DNA of 64,000 bases from Flavimobilis massiliensis (GTDB lineage Bacteria > Actinomycetota > Actinomycetes > Actinomycetales > Cellulomonadaceae), in contig NZ_LT964979.1 in the NCBI RefSeq assembly GCF_900240335.1, positions 2,232,001 through 2,296,000 on the forward strand, in the 5' to 3' direction. The number at the start of each line of letters is the position of its first letter. Positions within the stretch are counted from its first letter, which is position 1. The notes below the pieces were generated by a model. It was not told the origin of the DNA. It made no database searches and saw only the letters and a list, made by a program, of their open reading frames with translations. A program made the position numbers and the translations under genes. This document shows, piece by piece, positions 21,669 to 27,992 of this stretch.

Positions 21669-22370
21669 TCAGGCCGCGGGGTGGAGCTGCCCGAGCTCCG
21701 CGAACAGGGCGCGATTGAGGCGGAACGCCTCCTGCGCTTCCGCGACCGCGGTCGCGCGGCCCGTGTCGTCGAGCGGGAGCGCGTCGAGCAGCGCGCGGTA
21801 CTCGTCCTTGAAGACCTTGGGCTTGGCGATCTCCTCGAACGTGTAGAAGCGCAGTCCCTCGTCGCCGAGCCCGTAGTGGCGCTGGAGCATGACCTTGATG
21901 ACCTGGCCGCCCGAGAGATCGCCGAGGTAGCGGGTGTACGCGTGGGCGGCGTACGTCGCGAGCGACGACGCCGAGGCGAGAAGGCGCTCAACGTAACGCT
22001 GCGTCGCGGGCAGGTACGTGATCTGCGAGGGCCAGCCCGCGCCGACGAGGTCGGCGAGGTCGGCCTCGATCTGCGCGGTGCGCGTGAGGGCGGGCAGGAC
22101 GATGCCCGCGGCGGCGCCCTCGGACGTCGCCGCGATCCGGGCGCCAGCCTCCTCGAGGGCCCGGTAGATCGCGTGCTGCTGGATGGCGAGCGATGTGTAG
22201 GCGGCGCGGCCACGATCGCCGTAGCCGCCGCTCATGAGGGTCTCGATGTACCCCATGGTCTCGGCCTCCCTGTGCTCCTCGCGCGTGCCGACGCGGAGCA
22301 GCGCGGAGAGCGTCTCCGGCCCGGTCCCGTCGCTGACGGGAAGGGCGGGGGACTCGACGGTCGTGGTCAC
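21669..22370 (-). CDS. hmuO: Heme oxygenase
   Basis: 233-aa biliverdin-forming heme oxygenase that releases iron from heme. The proximal ligand is His33 in REEHREAETMGYI, and the distal helix has the flexible glycines YLGDLSGGQ (near residue 150). The overall length matches the HmuO/HO-1 family. The gene is preceded, across a short divergent region, by an iron-box palindrome at 22447, as expected for iron-repressed control by a DtxR/IdeR regulator. Confidence 0.94.
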   Translation of the reverse strand: MTTTVESPALPVSDGTGPETLSALLRVGTREEHREAETMGYIETLMSGGYGDRGRAAYTSLAIQQHAIYRALEEAGARIAATSEGAAAGIVLPALTRTAQIEADLADLVGAGWPSQITYLPATQRYVERLLASASSLATYAAHAYTRYLGDLSGGQVIKVMLQRHYGLGDEGLRFYTFEEIAKPKVFKDEYRALLDALPLDDTGRATAVAEAQEAFRLNRALFAELGQLHPAA

Positions 22371-22446
22371 AGAAGGCTCCAGCGGATCTCGGTGCGCGCG
22401 GGATGTGGACGCGCGTCATGACAATGCGTCACGATACCGTGCCGAC

Positions 22447-22465
22447 TTAGGTATGCCTACCCATG
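22447..22465. promoter_or_regulatory. DtxR/IdeR-type iron box
   Basis: TTAGGTATGCCTACCCATG matches 15 of 19 positions of the consensus TWAGGTWAGSCTWACCTWA, with the core TAGGT-ATG-CCTA intact. It lies 77 bp upstream of hmuO in the divergent hmuO/DinB-like region, so iron-dependent repression of heme oxygenase is the expected role. Confidence 0.65.
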
Positions 22466-22530
22466 CTCGGAGGCTGGGACGCGGCGTCGTCCCCGTGCCC
22501 TGCTGCCCGTGCGCGCCTAGCATCGGGACC

Positions 22531-23055
22531 ATGAGCGACGATGCAGTGACGCCCGACGGCAAGGACTGGACGTGGGTGCTCACGCGCCCCTGCGCGGAGT
22601 GCGGGTTCGACCCCGCCCGGCCCGTCGAGGAGCACCTCGACGCGCTCGAGCAGCACGTGCTGCGCTGGCGCGAGGTGCTCGTGCGCCCCGACGTGCGCGC
22701 ACGGCCCGCACCCGGCACCTGGTCGCCGCTCGAGTACGCGTGCCACATCCGCGACGTCCTCGACGTCATGGCCTCCCGCGCCCTCAACATCCGCGAGGAG
22801 GACGCGCCGACGTTCCCCGGCTGGGACCAGGACGCCGCGGCGATCGAGAAGGACTACGCGGGCGACCGGCCGCTCGCCGTCGCCGACGAGATCGCCGAGC
22901 GCGCCGGATGGTTCGCGCAGGCCTACGCCGACGTGCGCGACGACGAATGGGAACGACGCGGACGCCGCGGCGACGGCGCCGACTTCACGCTCCGCACCCT
23001 CGCGCTCTACACCGCGCACGAACTCGTCCACCACGCGCACGACGTGAGCGCGTAG
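22531..23055 (+). CDS. DinB-like metal-dependent protein
   Basis: 174-aa DinB/mycothiol-transferase-like four-helix protein. The conserved head TRPCAECGFDPARPVEEHL and segments APGTWSPLEYACHIRDVLDVM and LYTAHELVHHAHDV provide the usual metal-binding histidines (near residues 74 and 165-170). Actinobacterial members use mycothiol or remain uncharacterised. Start ATG at 22531. A 22-bp-arm palindrome follows the stop. Confidence 0.8.
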   Translation: MSDDAVTPDGKDWTWVLTRPCAECGFDPARPVEEHLDALEQHVLRWREVLVRPDVRARPAPGTWSPLEYACHIRDVLDVMASRALNIREEDAPTFPGWDQDAAAIEKDYAGDRPLAVADEIAERAGWFAQAYADVRDDEWERRGRRGDGADFTLRTLALYTAHELVHHAHDVSA

Positions 23056-23066
23056 CGCTTCCTCTC

Positions 23067-23123
23067 GGCGAGGAATCCGCGCTGATGGTTGCTCGGAGCA
23101 GCCATCAGCGCGGATTCCTCGCC
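23067..23123. repeat. Long perfect palindrome between convergent genes
   Basis: Perfect 22-bp arms (23067-23088 and 23102-23123), containing AGGAATCCGCGC and GATGG, enclose a 13-nt loop TTGCTCGGAGCAG. It separates the convergent DinB-like and TetR genes and may terminate both. A close relative with the same AGGAATCCGCGC arms is at 26872-26924. Confidence 0.8.
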
Positions 23124-23134
23124 GGGGCGCGGGG

Positions 23135-23743
23135 TCAGCGCGCCGGCGTCGGGATCCTCGCCCCGACGGCACGCAGGACGAACGCCTCCGTCGCGCGGCA
23201 CGCGGCCGCACGGCCGGCCTCGTCGTCGCCGAGTGAACGGCCCGAGAGGCACGAGTTGACGAGGCTCACCGTGACGTCGAGGTCCTGGTCGGGGAACTGC
23301 CCGCGGGAGATCCCCTCGACGATGATGCGGCGCAGGATCGTCTCGACGATGTCTGCGTGGCCACGCAACTGTCGGGCAGTCGAGCGGGACACGACCGTGC
23401 GGAGCTCGGGGCCCGGAGCGAGGTGGAAGACGCGCTTGAGGCGCATGCGGGCACGGACGTAGGTGCGCATCTGCGCGACCGGGTCGTCGACGTCCTCGAG
23501 CTCGCGCTCGAGGCTCGCGACGTACTGCTCCGTCTCGTGGTTGATGAACCCGACGAGCAGCGACTCCTTGTCGGGGAAGTGGTTGTAGACCGCGGTGCGG
23601 CCGATGCCTGCGGCGGCTGCGATTTCCGCGAGCGTGATCGAGTCGAAGCCGCGTTCGTCCATGAGCGCGGCGAGCGCGGTGAAGAGCTTGTGCCTCGTCT
23701 GCTGCCGGTGCTCGGCGAGCGACCCTCCGATGATCTTGGGCAT
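23135..23743 (-). CDS. TetR/AcrR-family regulator
   Basis: 202-aa regulator with an N-terminal helix-turn-helix (FDSITLAEIAAAAGIGRTAVYNHFPDKESLL, residues ~33-65) of classic TetR type, and a variable C-terminal ligand domain. Target unknown: the nearest genes are convergent or across a 540-bp gap, so self-regulation through the upstream region is the simplest guess. Confidence 0.9.
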   Translation of the reverse strand: MPKIIGGSLAEHRQQTRHKLFTALAALMDERGFDSITLAEIAAAAGIGRTAVYNHFPDKESLLVGFINHETEQYVASLERELEDVDDPVAQMRTYVRARMRLKRVFHLAPGPELRTVVSRSTARQLRGHADIVETILRRIIVEGISRGQFPDQDLDVTVSLVNSCLSGRSLGDDEAGRAAACRATEAFVLRAVGARIPTPAR

Positions 23744-23838
23744 GGTGACATGATGCCACCGATCGTCAGGACGATGGTCCCTCGCCGCGGTGCAACACGT
23801 CACAGGGCGTTCCCGGAGGGCATCCACTGGCTGGACGC

Positions 23839-23873
23839 CCATCCACAGATGTTGTCCACAGGGTTGTGGACGG
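23839..23873. promoter_or_regulatory. Cluster of DnaA-box-like sequences
   Basis: TTGTCCACA (23852-23860) equals the actinobacterial DnaA-box consensus. It is flanked by CCATCCACA (23839-23847), and by CCGTCCACA on the other strand (23865-23873). Three sites within 35 bp are more than expected by chance. No dnaA or dnaN lies nearby, so this is not an obvious origin; a DnaA-titration or DnaA-regulated promoter site is possible. Confidence 0.4.
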
Positions 23874-23949
23874 TGTGGGGATCGTGCGGCCCCGCCTGTG
23901 CATGACGCTGTGGGCGCCTCCGACGCCCGAACTACACCCGCGTGGGGTC

Positions 23950-24240
23950 TTGTCGACCAGGGCATGACCAGAATAAGAACTGAGGAACAAGGAACCGTCG
24001 ACCACCCCGCGCCACCGTGCGCAGGACGGCCCCGACGGTGACGACCCACCGGAAAACGACCCCGACGGCGCACGCCGGCCACCACCGGCGCGCACGGTCG
24101 CGACGCCGCGTCGAGGACGGTCCCGAGGGTCCGACCGCAGCTCGGCGCGCCACCGCGCGCCACGCACGTCGACCGGCGCACCCGGGCAGCTGCGGCTCAC
24201 CGCGCTCTCCCCCGGGCCTCGCGCCCGGGGGAGAGCCGTG
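23950..24240 (+). ncRNA. Candidate small RNA unit (promoter, ~250 nt, terminator)
   Basis: TTGTCG (23950-23955) and TAAGAA (23974-23979), spaced 18 bp, could start a transcript near 23986. A very strong hairpin (GCTCTCCCCCGGGC arms, 24204-24236) lies downstream, yet no convincing gene lies between. The flanking genes point away from each other, so neither can use this terminator. An RNA gene or an unrecognised short protein is implied. The GTG-initiated frame at 24017 is low-complexity Arg/Ala and not persuasive. The rest of the 540-bp gap holds only the DnaA-like boxes. Confidence 0.3.
24204..24236 (+). terminator. Orphan terminator in a divergent gap
   Basis: Fourteen-bp perfect arms, GCTCTCCCCCGGGC and GCCCGGGGGAGAGC, around CTCGC. 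It lies 48 bp before the acyltransferase start and is not downstream of any annotated gene. Confidence 0.7.
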
Positions 24241-24283
24241 ACACCACCTGACGCGACACGGCGGACGGCCCTAGTCTCGGCAT

Positions 24284-25423
24284 GTGACCGAGACCGCTCC
24301 CGACGCCCGCACGCGTCCGGCCGACATCGCCCCCGCCGACCTCGCCCGCGACCGCTTCGCCGACCTCGTGCGCTCCGTCGCGCTCGGCGCCGTCATCTGC
24401 GGCCACTGGACGATGGCAGCCGTGAGCGTCGACGCGGGCGGCGCGCTCCACGTCGGCAACGTCCTCGCCCGCGCGCGCTGGGCCTGGCCCGCCACCTGGG
24501 TGCTCGTCCTCATCGGCCTGTTCTTCCTCGTCGGCGGGTTCGCCAACGCGACGAGCCTCACGCGCGCCCGCGCCCGCGGGCTCAGCTCGCGTGCCTGGGT
24601 CGGCCGACGTCTCCGCGGCCTCTTCGGCCCCGTCGTGCCGTTCGTCGTGCTCGTGCTCGCCGTCGTCGGGATCGCCCTCCTCGCCGGGGCGCCGCGCGGC
24701 CTCACCGCGACCGTCGCCGTCGCCGTCCTCATGCCCCTGTGGTTCCTCGCCGTCTACGGCGTGCTCGTCGTCCTCGCGCCGCTCGGACTGCGGCTCGACG
24801 CCCGCTGGGGCTGGCGCGTGTGGATCGTCATGAGCGTTGGCGCTATCGCCGTCGACGCCGTCCGCATCGTCACCGACGTGCCCTGGTACGGCTACCTCAA
24901 CTACGTCCTTGTGTGGGGGCTCGCGCAGCAGCTCGGGTTCGCGTACCGCGATGGCCGCCTCACGCGCGTCCGTGCGCCCGCGCTCGCCCTGTGGGCAGCG
25001 GCCGGCTTCGGCACGATGGCGCTGCTCGCGTCGACAGGGGAGTGGTCGTGGTCGATGGTCGGCCTGCCCGGCGACCGCTCACCCATGAACCCGCCCTCGA
25101 CCCAGGCGCTCGCGCACGTCTGGGCGCAGGTGCCGCTCGCGCTCCTCGCGCGGCGAGCGCTCGCCGGGCGGCTCGACGGGCCACGGGCCGCACCGCTGCT
25201 CGACCGGGTGGCCGACGCGTCGCTCCGCGCCTTCCTCTGGCATCTGCCGCTCTACGTCGTCGTCACCGCGCTGTGGTTCGCGGCCGGATGGCCGTTCCCC
25301 GAGCCGGCGTCGGGCGTCTGGTGGGCGACGCGGCCCGTCGTGCTCGTCGTCCTCGGAACGCTGCTCGTCGTGCTCCTGGGGCTGCCGGCGCGGCTCCGTC
25401 GCCGTCGGACGCCTGCGGCCTGA
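24284..25423 (+). CDS. Acyltransferase-3 family membrane protein
   Basis: 379-aa integral membrane protein with about ten hydrophobic helices. The N-terminal motif RFADLVRSVALGAVICGHW contains the conserved catalytic-type His of acyltransferase family 3 (O-acetylation of surface glycans or lipids). FFLVGGFANATSL and the C-terminal SLRAFLWHLPLYVVV also match. The start is a GTG at 24284. Substrate unknown. Confidence 0.82.
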   Translation: MTETAPDARTRPADIAPADLARDRFADLVRSVALGAVICGHWTMAAVSVDAGGALHVGNVLARARWAWPATWVLVLIGLFFLVGGFANATSLTRARARGLSSRAWVGRRLRGLFGPVVPFVVLVLAVVGIALLAGAPRGLTATVAVAVLMPLWFLAVYGVLVVLAPLGLRLDARWGWRVWIVMSVGAIAVDAVRIVTDVPWYGYLNYVLVWGLAQQLGFAYRDGRLTRVRAPALALWAAAGFGTMALLASTGEWSWSMVGLPGDRSPMNPPSTQALAHVWAQVPLALLARRALAGRLDGPRAAPLLDRVADASLRAFLWHLPLYVVVTALWFAAGWPFPEPASGVWWATRPVVLVVLGTLLVVLLGLPARLRRRRTPAA

Positions 25424-25446
25424 GCCGGCACGCCGATCCGGCACGC

Positions 25447-25512
25447 CCACCCGCAAGTTTGTGCCCCACCCGCGAGTTCAGACTCGCGGGTAGCGCATAA
25501 AGCTGCGGGTGG
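25447..25512. repeat. Compound inverted repeat between convergent genes
   Basis: Outer arms CCACCCGCA and TGCGGGTGG enclose an inner stem of CCCGCGAGT with ACTCGCGGG and a second CCCACCCGC half-arm. It lies between the convergent acyltransferase and DUF4395 genes. Confidence 0.65.
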
Positions 25513-25566
25513 ACGAGCAGCCCACCCGGATGCGCGCGACAGGCCCGGCCCGCACGCGTCCGGAGC

Positions 25567-26064
25567 TCAGACCGCCCGCGTCGCGGCCGGACGGCGCAGG
25601 GAGATGTCGTTGCAGGCCTCGCAGACGTCGGCAGGGATGAGCCCCACGCGCTGCAGGCGGCCGAAGATCCAGCAGCCCAGACAGAAGCCGGCGAACGCCT
25701 CGAGGCTCGCTGCGACGAGCAGGAGGCCGACGAGCACCCACGCGACCGTCGGTGCATCGAGCGCGTACGCGAGCACCGCTGCCGACGTGAGCGTCGCGCC
25801 GATGCCCTGCGCGAAGCGCTTGGGCGGGCCCGGGACCAGACGTGCCGGGCCGAGACGCGGCGCGACGACGCGCTGCGCCACGAAGCCGAGCGGCGAGAGG
25901 CGCGGGCCCGCGAGGACACGACCGACGAAGCCCGCGGCAAGGATCACGAGCGGGATCCACGACTGCGTGAGGAGCGTGACCGCGCCGAGCACGACGACAC
26001 CCGCAGCGACCGTGCGCGCAGCGAGCTCGTTCACGGGGTTGGGGAAGCTGAAGAACGACGCCAT
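25567..26064 (-). CDS. DUF4395 membrane protein
   Basis: 165-aa protein starting MASFFSFPNPVNELAARTVA, the family's conserved head. It has four hydrophobic segments and a Cys motif, FCLGCWIF, near residue 140, plus a second pair in CEAC. Actinobacterial DUF4395 proteins often neighbour thioredoxin-like or rhodanese genes, suggesting redox or sulfur roles; no such neighbour is here. Confidence 0.85.
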   Translation of the reverse strand: MASFFSFPNPVNELAARTVAAGVVVLGAVTLLTQSWIPLVILAAGFVGRVLAGPRLSPLGFVAQRVVAPRLGPARLVPGPPKRFAQGIGATLTSAAVLAYALDAPTVAWVLVGLLLVAASLEAFAGFCLGCWIFGRLQRVGLIPADVCEACNDISLRRPAATRAV

Positions 26065-26232
26065 GCGGGGATGGTGCGCCCTCTCATCGTCGTTCTCGAC
26101 GCGATTGCTCCAGAATCTCGCGCCTCGGACGCGCAGCCGGCGCACACCGGACGTACCTCCCGCCCCCGGGAGGGGCGGGGCTGCGTCCGAGGCGTGCGTG
26201 GGACGATGGCTTGGACCCCTGAGGAGGACACC

Positions 26233-26841
26233 GTGACCCACCCCCGCAGCCGCTGGGAGGAGATCGTCGAGGCCAACCCCGACCACTCCACCTGGTACGT
26301 CGAGCGCTTCCGCGCCATGGCCCGCGACGGCAAGGACGTCGACGGCGAGGCCCGCCTCGTCGACGCCATGCTCCCGCGCGGCGCCCGCATCCTCGACGCA
26401 GGCTGCGGACCCGGCCGCGTCGGCAGCGCCCTGGCAGCCCGCGGTCACACCGTCGTCGGCGTCGACATCGACCCCGTCCTCATCGCCGCCGCCGAGGAGG
26501 ACCACCCCGGCCCCACGTGGCTCGTCGGCGACCTCGTCGACATGGACCTGCCTGCGCGCGGCATCGCCGAGCCGTTCGACCTCGTCGTGTGCGCCGGCAA
26601 CGTCATGACGTTCCTCGCCGACGGCACCCATGAGGCCGCCCTCTCCCGCATGCACGCGCACCTCGCACCCGGCGGTCGCGTCGTCGTCGGCTTCGGCGCG
26701 GGCCGCGGCTACGCAGTCCAGGCCTTCCTCGCCGACGCGCGCCGCGCCGGGCTCGTGCCCGACGTGCTCCTCGCGACGTGGGACCTGCGCCCCTACGAGC
26801 CCGACAGCGACTTCGTCGTCGCGGTTCTCCGCGAGGCGTGA
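26233..26841 (+). CDS. Class I SAM-dependent methyltransferase
   Basis: 202-aa Rossmann-fold methyltransferase. Motif I is ARILDAGCGPGRVGSALAARG (residues ~58-78), motif II VVGVDIDPVLIAAA, and motif IV FDLVVCAGNVMTFL. I use the GTG at 26233 because GAGGAGG precedes it, although the frame is open further upstream. The target molecule is unknown. Confidence 0.85.
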   Translation: MTHPRSRWEEIVEANPDHSTWYVERFRAMARDGKDVDGEARLVDAMLPRGARILDAGCGPGRVGSALAARGHTVVGVDIDPVLIAAAEEDHPGPTWLVGDLVDMDLPARGIAEPFDLVVCAGNVMTFLADGTHEAALSRMHAHLAPGGRVVVGFGAGRGYAVQAFLADARRAGLVPDVLLATWDLRPYEPDSDFVVAVLREA

Positions 26842-26871
26842 CGGCGCCGCTCCACCGATCACGCCCCCGGA

Positions 26872-26924
26872 CCAGGAATCCGCGCAGATGGCTGCTAGCA
26901 GCAACCATCTGCGCGGATTCCTGG
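26872..26924. repeat. Long perfect palindrome, same family as 23067
   Basis: Perfect 20-bp arms (26872-26891, 26905-26924) contain AGGAATCCGCGC and GATGG, with a loop that is itself palindromic (GCTGCTAGCAGC). It follows the methyltransferase and probably acts as its terminator. Confidence 0.8.
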
Positions 26925-26950
26925 GCCCGGGGGTGCGGGGTGGGCGTGAC

Positions 26951-26981
26951 GAAGGCCCCGGGCCTGAGGTCCGGGGCCTTC
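26951..26981 (-). terminator. tRNA-Gly terminator
   Basis: GAAGGCCCCGG and CCGGGGCCTTC arms lie immediately 3' of the minus-strand tRNA gene. Confidence 0.65.
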
Positions 26982-26990
26982 GTCGTACGG

Positions 26991-27061
26991 AGCGGATGAC
27001 GGGAATCGAACCCGCGCTGTCAGCTTGGGAAGCTGAAGTTCTACCATTGAACTACATCCGC
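26991..27061 (-). tRNA. tRNA-Gly (anticodon CCC)
   Basis: A 71-nt cloverleaf folds on the minus strand: acceptor GCGGATG/CATCCGC, D arm GTTC/GAAC, anticodon arm TCAGC-TTCCCAA-GCTGA giving anticodon CCC (reads GGG), and T loop GGGTTCGATTCCCG. CCA is not encoded (TCCG follows). Confidence 0.95.
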
Positions 27062-27141
27062 AGGACGCCCCACGCGGGACGTCGCACACCAGAGCATACC
27101 CGCAGCCGGGCGTCCCGCGTGCGACGGCCGGGGCGCGTCGC

Positions 27142-27992
27142 TCACACAGCCGGGACGCGCAGCGCGAACCGCCCCGTGATCTCCTCACCCGGCTCGAGCA
27201 CCCGGACCCCGGACCCCGGCACGCCCGCCTCGAGCAGCGCGAACCCGCCGTTGGCGTGCGTCGCCGGCTCGACTGCGAAGTACGAACGGCCCGGCGGCAC
27301 GTAGACGACCCAGTGCCCGTAGACGTCGTCCCGCTCGACGAGCACCTCGACGTCCCCGCCATCGCGACGCGCGCCCGGGTAGACGACGCGCGCCGGCGCG
27401 CCCGGCGCCGCGACGAGGCAGTCGTCGATGAACCGCCCGCCGAGCTCGCGCGCCGCCCGGAAGTCCGCACGCGACGGGATTACGGCCGCTGGCCCCGTCG
27501 CGACCGCGTCCGTGAGCCCGTACCCGCCCATGGCCGGCAGCTCGAGCAGCGCGTCACCCCGCCCCGGCACGAGTTCGCGCACGAGGTACGGGTGGTGGCC
27601 GAAGCCCGCCGGGAAGTCCTCGTCGTCGACGTTGGCGACCGTCGTCGTCACGGCGAGCCCGTCGCCCGTGAGCGCGTACGTGAGCGTCGTCGTGAACCGC
27701 CACGGGAAGCCCACGCCGACGACGGTGCGCGCGTCGAAACGGAGCGTCACGTGCGTGCCCGACGCCTCGACGACGCTGATCGCGTACGGCAGCACCGCCC
27801 CGTGCATCGACGTGCCGTCCGCCGCCGTCCGCGGCAGCCGCCACGAGCGGCCACGGAACGTCAGGGTGCACTCCGCGACCCGGTTCGACCAGGGCACGAG
27901 CGGGAAGCTCGAGCACGCCGACGGCACGTGGTGGCGCGCACGGCCGGGGCCGCCGCCTCGGCGTCGACTGCGGCCCGGAGGCCGACGCTCAC
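27142..27992 (-). CDS. Aldose 1-epimerase (mutarotase) with disrupted N-terminus
   Basis: The catalytic body (27142 to about 27920) is a clear galactose-mutarotase fold: SSFPLVPWSNRVAECTLTFRGR, DGTSMHGAVLPY, the catalytic-His region GFGHHPYLVRE, and the C-terminal FAVEPATHANGG with the Glu. A translationally coupled start is expected at the GTG at 27992, overlapping the phosphorylase stop (GTGA). That frame (VSVGLRAAVDAEAAAP) does not join the body frame and is about 30 residues too short, so a deletion plus frameshift has occurred, or the assembly is wrong here. If translated as is, the first start in the body frame is the GTG at 27927 (261 aa). Confidence 0.7.

Noticed and set aside
23820..23900. 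Chromosomal replication origin
   Set aside because: DnaA-like boxes are present, but there is no dnaA, dnaN or AT-rich unwinding region nearby.
23964..24041. A 25-codon frame beginning MTRIRTEEQGT
   Set aside because: No ribosome site at usable distance; the start lies within the putative promoter.
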